This document shows, one piece after another, positions 1 to 8,954 of a stretch of 64,000 nt of DNA; the first letter of the stretch is position 1; each line of letters starts with the position of its first letter. Position numbers and translations under genes: made by a program. The stretch is from positions 381,775 through 445,774 of the forward strand of contig NZ_OMPQ01000015.1 in assembly GCF_900313025.1 (NCBI RefSeq), in the 5' to 3' direction. The notes under the pieces were generated by a model, which worked only from the letters and a program-made list of their open reading frames with translations, made no database searches and was not told the DNA's origin. This DNA is from Pseudophaeobacter sp. EL27 (GTDB taxonomy: Bacteria; Pseudomonadota; Alphaproteobacteria; Rhodobacterales; Rhodobacteraceae).

Positions 1-207
1 AAGGCAAAAGGGCAACGTTTGTTTTTCACTGACTTCAATCAGAATATGCGCCTCAAAGAAGTGGTTATCGGATGTGAATCAAAAATTTCTTCCCAACAGA
101 TTAAAAAAGCCCTGTCAGACTATGAAGATGTAGCAGTGAAAACTGCCCGCCCAGCTTTTGAATCCTTCAAGATTGTTGAACAACAAAATTCAAACTTTCT
201 AAAGTGA
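1..207 (+). CDS. C-terminal end of an unidentified protein (partial)
   Basis: An open frame runs from the first base of the window to a TGA stop at 205-207, giving about 68 residues with no need for an internal start. The visible tail is polar and Lys/Glu-rich, ending in QQNSNFLK, with no motif I recognise. It is noticeably more AT-rich than the genes that follow, and it is followed at once by a GC-rich hairpin and tandem repeats that could end its transcription. The true start lies outside the window. Function unknown. Confidence 0.5.
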   Translation, partial: KAKGQRLFFTDFNQNMRLKEVVIGCESKISSQQIKKALSDYEDVAVKTARPAFESFKIVEQQNSNFLK

Positions 208-228
208 CAACAATTTTCCGCCCCCCCA

Positions 229-293
229 AGGCCCGCGCCTGACCTTGGGGAGGCGTGAAGCGCCTTCCCGGGGGGAAGGTCAGGCGCGGGCCT
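229..293. terminator. GC-rich inverted repeat after the first gene
   Basis: An 18-bp perfect inverted repeat pairs 229-246 with 276-293. The 29-base loop holds a second small hairpin (GGAGGCG against CGCCTTCC). There is no T-run, so it may be a strong structured element rather than a classic terminator. Its right arm is also the first 18 bases of the tandem repeat that follows. Confidence 0.5.
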
Positions 294-672
294 GACGGCC
301 CAGAGAAACACCTGCAACTGTCACCTTCCAAAGCTGCGGACACCTGCGAAGGGCTCCGCCCGTCCTCGCCTCAAACAGTCCCCCGGACTGTTTGTCCCTA
401 CGGGAACCGGCGTGAACTCCCGAAGGGAAGGTCAGGCGCGGGCCTGACGGCCCAGAGAAACACCTGCAACTGTCACCTTCCAAAGCTGCGGACACCTGCG
501 AAGGGCTCCGCCCGTCCTCGCCTCAAACAGTCCCCCAGACTGTTTGTCCCTGCGGGAACCGGCTTGAACTCCACGGGGGGAAGGTCAGGCGCGGGCCTGG
601 CGGCCCAGGGGTTCGCTCACAACTGTTGCCTTCCAAAGCGGCGAACGTCAGCGAAGGGCTCCGAAATCCCTG
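275..672. repeat. ~152-bp tandem repeat, two full copies and one degenerate partial copy
   Basis: Copy 1 is 275-426, copy 2 is 427-579, and a diverged third copy starts at 580 and fades near 672. The first ~110 bases of copies 1 and 2 are essentially identical and differences gather at the ends. Each full copy carries a hairpin, CAAACAGTCC paired with GGACTGTTTG (372-394; 524-546, where one base pair is lost). The 600-base interval between the first gene and 808 holds nothing else I can support. A 172-codon open frame crosses the repeat but looks like a GC artefact. It resembles intergenic structured repeats, not a CRISPR array. Confidence 0.8.
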
Positions 673-807
673 CGCCGCTACCTGCCTTGGTGATCCTCCT
701 ATCAAACCAACGCAGACCTGGGGTGATCACGTTTCCTTCACCCCTGTTGCATGACCCCCTGCAGGCTTCTTAGTGTTGCGACAGATGCCTTGCCCCAAGG
801 AGCCGCC

Positions 808-1572
808 ATGATTTTTATCGCCGACAACCAGCTCTTTTTGATCCTGGCCTGCTTTTGCATTGGCTTGGTCGGGACGGGTTTCCTGCTGCGCAAACCTGCG
901 GGTCATAGGGCCTGGAAGTTTGCTGATCTGGTCTGGGTTCTTTTGGGCGGAATTGGCGCGCTGGCCGCGGTGATCGCCGGGATCTACAAATCCGACAGCA
1001 GCCATCTGGAGCGCCAGATTGACGTGGCCTATGCCGCGACATCCGCCTTTGACCGCGACGCGGCGCGGTTTCGCCTTCGCTTTTGTGACCCGGCCTATGA
1101 CACGGATATCGCGGTGCTTTGTGACAAGGTCGAATTCCTGTCCGCCTCAACCGCCGGCAATGCTGAGCTGCCCCTGTTTATTGCGGTCACAGATGAGGTC
1201 GCGCCTTTGCAGGGGATCTCCTTTCTCGCCGGGTCCAAAAGTGCCGCCCAGGAAATGACCGCCAAGGCCGCCACTGCCGATGCCTTTGACCCGGAGGCCT
1301 TTTTGATCTTTACCGCCCTGGATGAGCCCACAGAGGCCGCTGTGGAAAACCTGCGCCGCCGGATCCCCACCATTGCGGGTGATTTTGTCATTCTGGCGCA
1401 GGCCTATGAGGATCTGATTGCCCAGATCCAGCGGTTGAAGCAGGAATGGGACTATCTGCAGGACAATGCCTATATCCTGGTCCTGCAGCTCTTTGCGCTT
1501 TGCCTGGTAGGGTTTGCGGCTCCGTTCCGATTGGGCAAATCTGTGGTGGAGTTGCGCCAATCAGGTCGTTAG
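808..1572 (+). CDS. Hypothetical membrane protein with N- and C-terminal transmembrane segments
   Basis: A 254-residue protein of unknown function. The start at ATG 808 is chosen because AAGGAG lies at 797-802, 5 bases ahead; an upstream in-frame ATG at 751 has no ribosome site. Two hydrophobic segments occupy roughly residues 6-24 and 39-58, then a soluble stretch of about 150 residues, a short predicted coiled region (QIQRLKQEWDYLQ) and a third hydrophobic segment near residues 220-240. The topology suggests an inner-membrane protein with one large soluble domain. No enzyme motif is visible. The next gene follows after 32 bases and may be co-transcribed. Confidence 0.75.
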   Translation: MIFIADNQLFLILACFCIGLVGTGFLLRKPAGHRAWKFADLVWVLLGGIGALAAVIAGIYKSDSSHLERQIDVAYAATSAFDRDAARFRLRFCDPAYDTDIAVLCDKVEFLSASTAGNAELPLFIAVTDEVAPLQGISFLAGSKSAAQEMTAKAATADAFDPEAFLIFTALDEPTEAAVENLRRRIPTIAGDFVILAQAYEDLIAQIQRLKQEWDYLQDNAYILVLQLFALCLVGFAAPFRLGKSVVELRQSGR

Positions 1573-1604
1573 GCTCCCCTGACGGACAAGCAAAAGAGGC
1601 CGAG

Positions 1605-2027
1605 ATGACTTCCACCACAGCGCTGAGCATAAAAGATGGCCAGACCATATTGGACGAGAATTTTGCCGATTGGGTGCGGTCACTGGATCTGACGGTCACC
1701 GAGTTTTCGCCCGAAGCCGCCGTATTGCATATGCCGCTGGCGCCCCATCTGGCACGGGTGGGCGGCATCGTATCTGGTCAGGCGCTGGCCGCTTTGGCGG
1801 ATACCGCCATGGTCCTCGCGGCCGTTGCCCATGCCGGTGAGATGCGGATGTTTGCCACCACCGATCTGCACACGCAGTTCCTGCGCCCAGGTGTCGGCTC
1901 CGCGATCCTGTGCCGGGCCGAAGTTATCCGCGCAGGTAAGGCACTGGTCTTTGCCCGTGCCGAGATGCGCGAAGAGTCCAGCGACAAACTCGTCGCAACT
2001 GCCACCGCCACCTTTTACGCCCCCTAA
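1605..2027 (+). CDS. PaaI-family hotdog thioesterase
   Basis: A 140-residue protein of the size and pattern of the hotdog-fold PaaI/YiiD-like acyl-CoA thioesterases, which hydrolyse small or aromatic acyl-CoA esters in the cytoplasm. The family signature is seen in HLARVGGIVSGQALAALADTA, the loop and central helix region, with an active-site Asp/Ala helix and a later conserved TTDLHTQFLRP strand. The start at ATG 1605 follows AGGCCGAG; a longer frame to 1446 overlaps the previous gene and is less likely. It lies in a same-strand run with the genes at 808 and 2045. Substrate cannot be told from sequence. Confidence 0.85.
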   Translation: MTSTTALSIKDGQTILDENFADWVRSLDLTVTEFSPEAAVLHMPLAPHLARVGGIVSGQALAALADTAMVLAAVAHAGEMRMFATTDLHTQFLRPGVGSAILCRAEVIRAGKALVFARAEMREESSDKLVATATATFYAP

Positions 2028-2044
2028 CCCGCAGGAGCGGTTTC

Positions 2045-2704
2045 ATGCGCAGTTTCGACGAGATCTTTGACATTTCAGCTACCCGCCATGGCGGAGCCGA
2101 GGCCCTGGAAGCGAAGCTTCAACGCCCAGATCCCGCGGTAGCGAATTTGGCAGAGGACCGCTGGCTCTCCTTGATGACCAAATGTGTCTTTCAGGCCGGT
2201 TTCAGCTGGAAGGTAATTGAGAGCAAATGGCCCGGGTTCGAAGCGGCTTTTGATCAGTTTGATGTACCGCGAAACGCCTTTATGGATGAGGAAAAGCTGG
2301 ACGCCCTGCTGCGCAATACCGATATCGTGCGCAATGGAGCCAAGATCCAGACAGTGCGCGACAATGCGATTTTCCTGATGGAGCTGCGCCAGGAGGGCGG
2401 CGCGGCCAAGGTGTTTGCTGATTGGCCAGACACGGACTTCATCGGTCTGTTGGAGATGCTGAAAAAACGCGGTAGCCGATTGGGCGGCAATAGCGGCCAG
2501 ATGGTGATGCGTTTTGCCGGGCGCGACGGCTTTGTCCTGTCACGGGATGTCACCGCACGGCTGATCGCCGAAGGGGTGATCGACAAGCCCGCGACCTCAA
2601 AGACCGCACTGCGCCAGGTTCAAGCAGCCTTTAACTCTTGGCAGGAGCAGTCGGGACGCTCCCTGATGGAGATCAGCCGGGTTCTAGCGTTGAGTTGCGG
2701 ATAG
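2045..2704 (+). CDS. DNA-3-methyladenine glycosylase I-like protein
   Basis: A 219-residue protein similar to the Tag family (3-methyladenine-DNA glycosylase I, base-excision repair). Recognisable parts are RWLSLMTKCVFQAGFSWKVIESKWPGF, matching the Tag helix that carries the conserved FQ-GLSW pattern, and the RNGAKIQTVRDNA segment. The classic Tag zinc ligands (an N-terminal Cys/His pair and C-terminal His-Cys) are not apparent, so this is the zinc-free Tag-like branch. It starts 17 bases after the thioesterase stop, preceded by CAGGAGCGG, and is probably co-transcribed with it. Confidence 0.8.
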   Translation: MRSFDEIFDISATRHGGAEALEAKLQRPDPAVANLAEDRWLSLMTKCVFQAGFSWKVIESKWPGFEAAFDQFDVPRNAFMDEEKLDALLRNTDIVRNGAKIQTVRDNAIFLMELRQEGGAAKVFADWPDTDFIGLLEMLKKRGSRLGGNSGQMVMRFAGRDGFVLSRDVTARLIAEGVIDKPATSKTALRQVQAAFNSWQEQSGRSLMEISRVLALSCG

Positions 2705-2777
2705 GAAAACGGGGCCAGGATTTGATCTACGACATGCATTACCATTGCCATCAGCAACAAGCCGCCAGAGGCGCAGC

Positions 2778-3461
2778 ATGATCCTGCGCCTTGTTGTCAT
2801 TCTCTCCTTGCTTGCCGCCTGCGGACGACCACTGAGCGAGGCTGAACGCAGCTTTCTGTTCGATATTCACGGCGACAGCATCAATCATGACCGGGTGCGT
2901 CTGGTGCGGGGGGCGCCAGTTGCCGCCGTGACCTTTCGGCGCAAACCCCGCCCCCGCGTCACCTGCCGCGAGCGTATTCTGCCGCCGGTGAAGGAAGAGA
3001 AGGTTGTCACCTCCTCTCCTGCGGCTGTCGCCCTGTTCAACCGGATCTTTTTTGTCAAAGACTGGTACACCGAGGACTATATGCCTGCCTATCCAGACCG
3101 GCTGTATCTGGTCGAGGCGATGTTACTGGCCCATGAAATGACCCATGTCTGGCAATGGCAAAACCGCCGGGTCACCGGTTATCACCCGCTGCGGGCCGCC
3201 GCCGAACACAGTGCCAGCCCTGATCCCTACTTGTTTGAGTTGGACAATAGCCCCGATTTTCTAAGCTATGGCTTTGAACAACAGGGCGCCATTGTTGAAG
3301 AATACGTCTGCTGCCGCGCACTGGCGCCGCAGGCCGCCCGCAGCAAACGGCTGCATGAGATGCTCAAGGCGGTGATGCCCGTCACTGATCTGCCAAAGAC
3401 CCGGCAGAGCGACGTCTACCTACCGTGGAAAGACGCCGAGCTGACGGGAATCTGCACTTGA
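2778..3461 (+). CDS. Putative lipoprotein with HExxH metallopeptidase-like motif
   Basis: A 227-residue protein starting at ATG 2778. The N-terminus MILRLVVILSLLAACG is a lipoprotein signal with the lipobox LAAC, so the mature protein should be lipid-anchored. Near residues 117-125 lies LLAHEMTHVWQWQ, a textbook HExxH zinc-binding motif, with a downstream Glu-rich GAIVEEYVCC stretch that could provide the third ligand. Proteins with this signature near an LLAHE-type motif are usually uncharacterised peptidase-like domains. The gene is convergent with the cytochrome at 3488, 26 bases away. Catalytic activity is inferred only. Confidence 0.75.
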   Translation: MILRLVVILSLLAACGRPLSEAERSFLFDIHGDSINHDRVRLVRGAPVAAVTFRRKPRPRVTCRERILPPVKEEKVVTSSPAAVALFNRIFFVKDWYTEDYMPAYPDRLYLVEAMLLAHEMTHVWQWQNRRVTGYHPLRAAAEHSASPDPYLFELDNSPDFLSYGFEQQGAIVEEYVCCRALAPQAARSKRLHEMLKAVMPVTDLPKTRQSDVYLPWKDAELTGICT

Positions 3462-3487
3462 AGGCAGGAACTTTGACGGCGCTGGGG

Positions 3488-3895
3488 TCAGCGCTGGATG
3501 TCTTCCAGATAGGCCAGCAGTGCTGCCAGGGGGCGCGGTGTTGGCGTAAAGATCCCATCCACCTCGACAGGCACCAGATCCCCTTCGAGCAGGTTGCCAA
3601 ACTCCGGCATCTGTTCCTCACCTACGCGACCACGCCCATAGCCATCGATTTGTGACAGCATGGCAGCGCGCGGGAACACCCCTTTGTTGCGGGTCGCAAT
3701 ATGGCGCAGATCCGGAGCTCCAACGGACAGCTCCCGCGTGGTCGGATCGGCGTTTTCACCGTGGCAGGCAGAACAGTTCTGATTGAACAGCGCCGCGCCC
3801 TCGCTCGGCTCTGGCATATCCACATCCGCAGGCGCACAGTTTGACAGAGTAAGCACCAGCGCCGTCAGGCTCAAAACCACAAGTGGGGATTTCAT
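3488..3895 (-). CDS. c-type cytochrome lipoprotein
   Basis: A 135-residue monohaem cytochrome c. It begins MKSPLVVLSLTALVLTLSNC, a signal peptide ending in a lipobox-like LSNC, so it is probably exported and lipid-anchored. The haem attachment site is CSACH around residues 41-45, and the distal Met is likely in EQMPEFGNLL. The preceding TTG codon extends the frame by one residue, but ATG 3895 behind GAAGGAAG is the better start. It should act as a small electron carrier on the periplasmic face. No partner oxidase or dehydrogenase is adjacent. Confidence 0.88.
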   Translation of the reverse strand: MKSPLVVLSLTALVLTLSNCAPADVDMPEPSEGAALFNQNCSACHGENADPTTRELSVGAPDLRHIATRNKGVFPRAAMLSQIDGYGRGRVGEEQMPEFGNLLEGDLVPVEVDGIFTPTPRPLAALLAYLEDIQR

Positions 3896-4153
3896 CAATT
3901 GGCTTCCTTCTTCCTAGGTGGCGCTCTGGTCAGTGGCAATCCGGCGGTTTCCCTGTGAAGCCACAAGGCCCGGGGGAAATCTTTTGCACTGATCTGTATT
4001 TAAACACCAAATGAGGCTGGGTACGACAGGAAAACGCAACGTTGGCCCCCAGAACTTACCCTTGGCTCTTGCCCCGGTGCGCCGCTCCCGGGCACAGTCA
4101 CTCGAAATCATCGGTCCGCAAGAAATGGGCCACCCACCAGCCCCGGAGATCCC

Positions 4154-4588
4154 ATGCTTTCTTACGCGCTTATCATGTTGGCCGCAGGCCTTGGCATCCC
4201 GGTTCTTGCGGCTTTGAACGCCGCCCTGGGCCAGCACATCGGCTCCCCGGCGGCTTCGGGCGTGGTGCTCTTTGCCGTCGCCTTTGCCGCCGCGCTGACC
4301 TATTGCCTGATCAAGGGGCCCAGCGCCCTGATGCTGCTACCAACGGCGCCAAAACATCTGTTTCTGGCCGGGCTATTGGTGGCCTTTTATGTGCTGTCGA
4401 TCACCCATGTGGCACCGCATTTTGGCGTCGGAAATGCGGTCTTCTTTGTGCTGCTTGGGCAATTGGTCAGCGCCGCTTTGATTGACCATTTTGGCCTCTT
4501 TGGAGCACAGGCGACGCCGCTGACACTCATGCGCACCGCGGGCATCTCAGTCATGGCGCTGGGGGTCTGGATTACCCAGTTGGCCTAG
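4154..4588 (+). CDS. DMT-superfamily membrane protein (YdcZ/DUF606 type)
   Basis: A 144-residue, almost wholly hydrophobic protein with about five transmembrane segments. The conserved start (pattern G-P-L-A-A-L-N-A-L-G, here [18 protein letters not shown]) is typical of the YdcZ/DUF606 half-size drug/metabolite transporters. The start ATG 4154 follows CCGGAGATCCC. Its TAG stop shares the palindromic CTAG at 4585-4588 with the stop of lolD on the other strand. The substrate is unknown. Confidence 0.8.
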   Translation: MLSYALIMLAAGLGIPVLAALNAALGQHIGSPAASGVVLFAVAFAAALTYCLIKGPSALMLLPTAPKHLFLAGLLVAFYVLSITHVAPHFGVGNAVFFVLLGQLVSAALIDHFGLFGAQATPLTLMRTAGISVMALGVWITQLA

Positions 4589-5268
4589 AGCTCAACCAGC
4601 CTGCCCTGTTCCAGTTTGACCCGGCGGTCCATCCGTGCGGCCAGCTCGTGATTATGGGTGGCAACCAGCGCCGACAGACCTGTTCCGGCCACCAGATCCA
4701 TCAATGCAGCAAAGACCTGATCCGAAGTACCGGGATCCAGATTGCCCGTGGGTTCATCCGCCAGCAGCACTCGGGGTTTATTTGCCAGCGCCCGACAAAA
4801 GGCCACCCGCTGCTGCTCACCGCCCGACAGGGCCGCAGGGCGGTGCCCGGCACGGTCTGACAAGCCCACCAGCGCCAAGAGTTCTTCTGCCCGCGCCTCT
4901 GCCCCCGCCTGCGAGATCCCATTGGCCAGCTGCGGCAGGACGATGTTCTCCAGCGCGGTGAATTCCGGCAGCAGGTGATGAAACTGATAGACAAAACCCA
5001 CATCGCGGCGGCGCAGGGTGGTGCGCATACCGTCGCCCTTGCCGCTGACCTCCTGCCCAGCGACCTTGACCGATCCACCATCCGGCGCATCCAGCAGCCC
5101 TGCGATGTGCAACAGGGTGGATTTCCCCGCCCCTGAAGGCGCCACCAGCGCCACCATTTCGCCGGGACTCAGCGTGAGATCAATCCCGCGCAGCACGTCA
5201 ATCTGGTTGGCAGTGCCTGTGTTGTAGGATTTGGTCACAGCCTTCAGGTCTAATACAGCTTCACTCAT
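4585..5268 (-). CDS. lolD: Lipoprotein-releasing ABC transporter ATP-binding protein LolD
   Basis: A 227-residue ATPase of the LolD/MacB class, which powers release of lipoproteins from the inner membrane to LolA. Walker A is APSGAGKST near residue 43, the ABC signature [15 protein letters not shown] near 145, Walker [12 protein letters not shown] near 168, and the switch His follows in [10 protein letters not shown]. The start overlaps the end of the permease gene by 8 bases, so the two are translationally coupled and make one complex. Length and motif spacing are normal. Confidence 0.95.
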   Translation of the reverse strand: MSEAVLDLKAVTKSYNTGTANQIDVLRGIDLTLSPGEMVALVAPSGAGKSTLLHIAGLLDAPDGGSVKVAGQEVSGKGDGMRTTLRRRDVGFVYQFHHLLPEFTALENIVLPQLANGISQAGAEARAEELLALVGLSDRAGHRPAALSGGEQQRVAFCRALANKPRVLLADEPTGNLDPGTSDQVFAALMDLVAGTGLSALVATHNHELAARMDRRVKLEQGRLVEL

Positions 5269-6547
5269 AACGCAGGGCCTCCACCGGGTTCAGCCGGGCG
5301 GCACGCCGGGCGGGAAAGATTGTCACCACAAAGGAAAGCCCCAGCGATAGCCCAACTGCCGACATCACATCAGGCAGGTTCAGCTCGGCCGGCAGCGCAT
5401 AGATCCCCCGGATCGACGGATCCCAGACACCACCGCCCATGACAAAGTTCACGAAGGAAAAGATCGGATCGATATAGCTGGCAAAGAGGCAGCCGAGAAT
5501 GACGCCAAACAGTGTGCCCAAGACGCCGGTAAAGGCGCCGCAAATAAAGAAGACCCGCATCACCGAGCCTTCACTGAGGCCAATGGTGCGCAGGATGCCA
5601 ATGTCGCGGCCTTTGTTTTTCACCAGCATGATCAGACCCGAGACGATATTCATCGTCGCAATCAGCACCAGGATCGACAGGATGATGAACATCACATTGT
5701 CCTCAACCTCCAGCGCCCGCAAAAAGCCCCCCGAAGCATCCCGCCAGGTCCAGACCCCAACCGTACCTCCAGCGGCCCGCAACAGCGGAAGGACCTGCAG
5801 GTCCACCGCTTCGGGGTCTTCAATCATCACCTCGATCTCATCCGCCACACCTTCGCGGTTGAAAAAGCTCTGCGCCTCGGCAAAGGGCATATAGAGCCGG
5901 GTGCGATCAATATCATAACGTCCGGCGGTAAAAATATAGACCACCTCATAGGCCTTGACCCGGGGGCTGGTACCAAAGGGCGTTTTGACCCCATTGGGTG
6001 AAATCAGCTTGATGCGGTCGCCAACAGTGGCGCCCAACTCGCGCGCCACGCCAGAGCCAATCGCAACCCCCTCCTCGAACCGGTCGAGATCCCCCATGGC
6101 GCCGTCACTTTTGGCCACACCCGGAATGGTCAGAATGCCCGACTTGGCAATGCCAAAGACCTCAACCCCGGCATTGCGCTGACGGGCATTGGCCATGACC
6201 TGTCCCTTGACCAGAGGTGCAGCGCGGATCACGCCCGGCACCTCGGCCACCCGCGCCGCCATCTCGTCAAAATCCTTTAGGGTGCGCTCAAAATGCCCGG
6301 CCTCGTTCAGCTCCCCGTGGGAGTAGAGCGTCACATGGGCATTGGCGCCCAGGATGGTGCCGACAAATTCAGAGCGAAAGCCCGAGCGCACCGCAAGCGT
6401 CGCAATCAGCGCAAAGACCGCCAGGGTAATACCAATGAGGCTGATCCAGGTCATCACCGAGACGCCACCTTCGGCCCGGCGCGCCCGCAGGTACCGCCAG
6501 GCAATCATCCATTCAAATCGCGCAAAAGGCGCTGGGGTGCTGGCCAT
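5261..6547 (-). CDS. lolC: Lipoprotein-releasing ABC transporter permease LolC/LolE
   Basis: A 428-residue FtsX-type permease. One transmembrane segment follows the N-terminal motif [17 protein letters not shown], then a large periplasmic domain (about residues 55-280), then three C-terminal segments ending in [17 protein letters not shown], the standard C-terminus of the family. The start ATG 6547 is preceded by GCAGGAGCC. Many alphaproteobacteria have a single LolC/E-like permease that works as a homodimer; only one is present here. In related genomes it often sits next to proS, which here lies 53 kb away at 59.9-61.3 kb. Confidence 0.93.
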   Translation of the reverse strand: MASTPAPFARFEWMIAWRYLRARRAEGGVSVMTWISLIGITLAVFALIATLAVRSGFRSEFVGTILGANAHVTLYSHGELNEAGHFERTLKDFDEMAARVAEVPGVIRAAPLVKGQVMANARQRNAGVEVFGIAKSGILTIPGVAKSDGAMGDLDRFEEGVAIGSGVARELGATVGDRIKLISPNGVKTPFGTSPRVKAYEVVYIFTAGRYDIDRTRLYMPFAEAQSFFNREGVADEIEVMIEDPEAVDLQVLPLLRAAGGTVGVWTWRDASGGFLRALEVEDNVMFIILSILVLIATMNIVSGLIMLVKNKGRDIGILRTIGLSEGSVMRVFFICGAFTGVLGTLFGVILGCLFASYIDPIFSFVNFVMGGGVWDPSIRGIYALPAELNLPDVMSAVGLSLGLSFVVTIFPARRAARLNPVEALRYE

Positions 6548-6715
6548 GTTGGCTCCTGCTCGCAGTTTTTCGCCAAAGTGAGGCTTCCGCCGTGCGGGGT
6601 CAAGTCGCTACCCCTCTTGTTTGGGTTGAGGACAGCTGATCTGCGCCGGATCGGCAAAAGACCGCACCCCTGCTTTCCCGCCGCCTGCAAGCAACAGAAC
6701 GCTGGGTCACTCTGG

Positions 6716-6734
6716 GTTTGACCTCAAGTCAAAC
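6716..6734. promoter_or_regulatory. Palindrome overlapping a -35-like box ahead of the flavin oxidoreductase
   Basis: GTTTGAC-CTCAA-GTCAAAC is a 7-5-7 inverted repeat located 93 bases before the Old Yellow Enzyme start. It contains TTGACC, a good -35 element, and the TTGACCTCAAGT core resembles operators of MerR-class regulators such as SoxR. No clear -10 hexamer is seen at the right distance, and no regulator gene is adjacent, so the role is inferred. Confidence 0.4.
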
Positions 6735-6827
6735 CTATCCCGGCACGGTCGACTGATGTTTGATGCCAGGCAAGGATGCGGCCCGTCGAGCGGCCTCAAC
6801 ACCATTAGTTATTAAAGGACCCGCGCA

Positions 6828-7937
6828 ATGGACCATGCCGATACCCTGTTTGCCCCTGTCGATCTTGGCAAGTTAAGCCTGAAAAACCGAATTGCCATGG
6901 CGCCAATGACACGCACCTATTCGCCCGGCAATATTCCCAACGATGCGGTGGTTTCCTACTATCAGCGCCGCGCACAAGGCGGTGTGGGACTGATCATCAC
7001 CGAAGGCACCTTTGTCAATCACGAGGCCGCCAGTGGTTATCCAAATGTTCCTGCCTTTTATGGCGAAGAGGCCCTGGCTGGCTGGAAGAAAGTTGTTGAC
7101 GCGGTTCATGCCGCTGGCGGCAAGATCGCGCCGCAGCTTTGGCATGTGGGCGCCATTCGCCGCCCAGGTGTGATGCCCGGTGGCGATACCCCCGGGCACA
7201 GCCCCAGCGGCATGGCCTTCCCCGGCAAGGTCACTGGCCACGCCATGACACAGGCCGACATTGACAATGTCGTTGCCGCCTTTGCCCAGGCCGCCGCCGA
7301 TGCCAAAGAAATCGGCTTTGATGCGATCGAACTACACGGCGCCCATGGCTATCTGATTGATCAGTTTTTCTGGGAGGGCACCAACCAGCGCGAGGACGGC
7401 TATGGCGGCGATCTGGCACAACGTTCGCGTTTTGCGCTGGAGATCATCCGCGCGGTCCGCGCCGCCGTTGGCGAGGACTTCCCGATCATCTTCCGCTATT
7501 CCCAGTGGAAGCAGCAAGACTACTCTGCCCGGCTCTGTGAAACGCCCGAGGCTTTGGAAGCCTTCCTCATGCCACTGGCCGAAGCTGGCGTTGATATCTT
7601 TCACTGCTCCACCCGCCGCTTCTGGGAGCCGGAATTTGAAGGCAGTGATCTGAACCTCGCCGGCTGGACCCGCAAGCTCACAGGCAAAGCCGCGATCACC
7701 GTCGGCAGCGTTGGTTTAAATGCGGACTTCCTACCCGAAGACGGAACCGCTGACTTCAAAGGCGCCGAGCCGGCCAGCCTGGATCGTCTGATGGAACGCG
7801 CCAAACGCGACGAGTTTGACCTTGTTGCCGTTGGCCGCGCCCTAATTGCAAACCCTGACTGGGTAAATCAGGTAGCCGCAGGGCAAACTGATGGGCTGAT
7901 CGCCTATGAGAAATCCATGCTGCACAAGCTGCGCTGA
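6828..7937 (+). CDS. Old Yellow Enzyme-type NADH:flavin oxidoreductase
   Basis: A 369-residue FMN TIM-barrel enzyme of the OYE family, which reduces activated C=C bonds of enones, nitro compounds and similar electrophiles. Seen are the N-terminal KLKNRIAMAPMTR-type FMN-binding segment, QLWHVG, the catalytic stretch GFDAIELHGAHGYLIDQFFWEGTNQR, and the phosphate-binding region near VGRALIANPDWV. The start ATG 6828 follows AAAGGACCCGCGCA. It stands alone, with a palindromic operator candidate upstream and a terminator downstream. Confidence 0.9.
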   Translation: MDHADTLFAPVDLGKLSLKNRIAMAPMTRTYSPGNIPNDAVVSYYQRRAQGGVGLIITEGTFVNHEAASGYPNVPAFYGEEALAGWKKVVDAVHAAGGKIAPQLWHVGAIRRPGVMPGGDTPGHSPSGMAFPGKVTGHAMTQADIDNVVAAFAQAAADAKEIGFDAIELHGAHGYLIDQFFWEGTNQREDGYGGDLAQRSRFALEIIRAVRAAVGEDFPIIFRYSQWKQQDYSARLCETPEALEAFLMPLAEAGVDIFHCSTRRFWEPEFEGSDLNLAGWTRKLTGKAAITVGSVGLNADFLPEDGTADFKGAEPASLDRLMERAKRDEFDLVAVGRALIANPDWVNQVAAGQTDGLIAYEKSMLHKLR

Positions 7938-7969
7938 TCTGGGTACAGCCCCAGCCTGCTCTGATTTTG

Positions 7970-8009
7970 CGCTCCCGCCCGGCCTCAGGTCCGTGCGGGA
8001 GCGTTCTTG
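7970..8009 (+). terminator. Terminator after the flavin oxidoreductase
   Basis: A 9-bp perfect stem (CGCTCCCGC at 7970-7978 with GCGGGAGCG at 7995-8003) with a 16-base loop, followed by TTCTTG. It lies 32 bases past the stop codon. Confidence 0.7.
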
Positions 8010-8085
8010 TCCTGACTGTAGTGATAGGTTTTGCAATCGCTTCTGCTGACTGTTAGCTTTTTAAAAACAGAGGCAGGCGCAGACC

Positions 8086-8922
8086 ATGACAAAATCAAAG
8101 CGCATTTCGAAACCCTTGAGAAGTCCGAAACCCAAGGTTACTCCAACAAAGACCAAATCTGTCAAAGCCAAAGATACAGCTGCGCCCGTTGTGTCTGCAC
8201 CCGAGATCCCAACCCAAGAAAGCCATCCGGCTGAGGTTGCTGAACTGCTGCCTCTGGGGGAACTGGACCAATTGGCCATCCAGGCTGAAACCGACAAGAG
8301 CTCAAAACGGCATGACTACATGCGATTTTATGAGCACCTTTTGACGCCCTACAAAGACAAATCCTTTTCCATGCTGGAGCTGGGCGTTGGCCTGCCCAGT
8401 CGCCGCGCGCCCTCGCTGCGCACCTGGAAGGCCTTTTTTCCGAAGGCACGGATTGTCGGTGTCGATATCAAAGGTGTCTCAAAGACCTTTGAAGAAGACC
8501 GGATCCATATCGAAATCGGCGATGCCTCGAAGCCTCGTTTCCTGAAGCGTGTCTTTCGGATCTATCAGCCTTCGGTCATTCTGGACGATGCCTCGCATTT
8601 CTGGTCGCATCAGATCATTGGCTTTCAGACTCTGTTTCCAATGTTGCCCCCTGGAGGCGTTTATATCGTTGAGGATGTGCACACCAGCTTCCTGGCCAAG
8701 GAAGAAGGCTCGCAATATGCCGATCACGAGGAATCCTTCTGGAGCTATTTCAGCCGCCTGCAGGCTGGGCTGGTCTGCTCCCAGCGCCACGGCCCCGAGC
8801 TCTCCACCCAGGAAAGCCGCCTGATTGCCTGGATCGACAGTATCTCGATTTCGCGCCGAACCGTTGCAATCGTCAAACGTCAAAAAATGCGCCGCCGCGA
8901 ACTGAGCCGGGCTGACAACTGA
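8086..8922 (+). CDS. Class I SAM-dependent methyltransferase with basic N-terminal tail
   Basis: A 278-residue protein. Residues 1-60 are a low-complexity Lys/Pro/Thr/Ser-rich tail. From about residue 70 it looks like the macrocin/mycinose-type O-methyltransferases: DKSSKRHDYMRFYEHLLTPY, then SAM motif I LELGVG (98-103), the acidic end of strand 2 GVDIKG (near 127), and VILDDASHFWSHQ, a His/Asp-rich segment that holds the metal in that family, then GGVYIVEDVHTS. It probably methylates a small hydroxylated or glycan-like substrate in a metal-dependent way. The basic tail is not part of the known fold and may bind nucleic acid or membrane. No neighbours hint at the substrate. Confidence 0.7.
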   Translation: MTKSKRISKPLRSPKPKVTPTKTKSVKAKDTAAPVVSAPEIPTQESHPAEVAELLPLGELDQLAIQAETDKSSKRHDYMRFYEHLLTPYKDKSFSMLELGVGLPSRRAPSLRTWKAFFPKARIVGVDIKGVSKTFEEDRIHIEIGDASKPRFLKRVFRIYQPSVILDDASHFWSHQIIGFQTLFPMLPPGGVYIVEDVHTSFLAKEEGSQYADHEESFWSYFSRLQAGLVCSQRHGPELSTQESRLIAWIDSISISRRTVAIVKRQKMRRRELSRADN

Positions 8923-8954
8923 ACTGGCAATATTAGCGAAGCAAAATTAGCAGA

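Noticed and set aside
275-672. CRISPR array
   Set aside because: Units are ~152 bp and nearly identical throughout, without short repeats separated by unique spacers, and no cas genes are present.
255-773. 172-codon open frame across the GC-rich tandem repeats
   Set aside because: It follows the repeat period, has no family resemblance and is a product of high GC with few stops; frames on the other strand are equally open.
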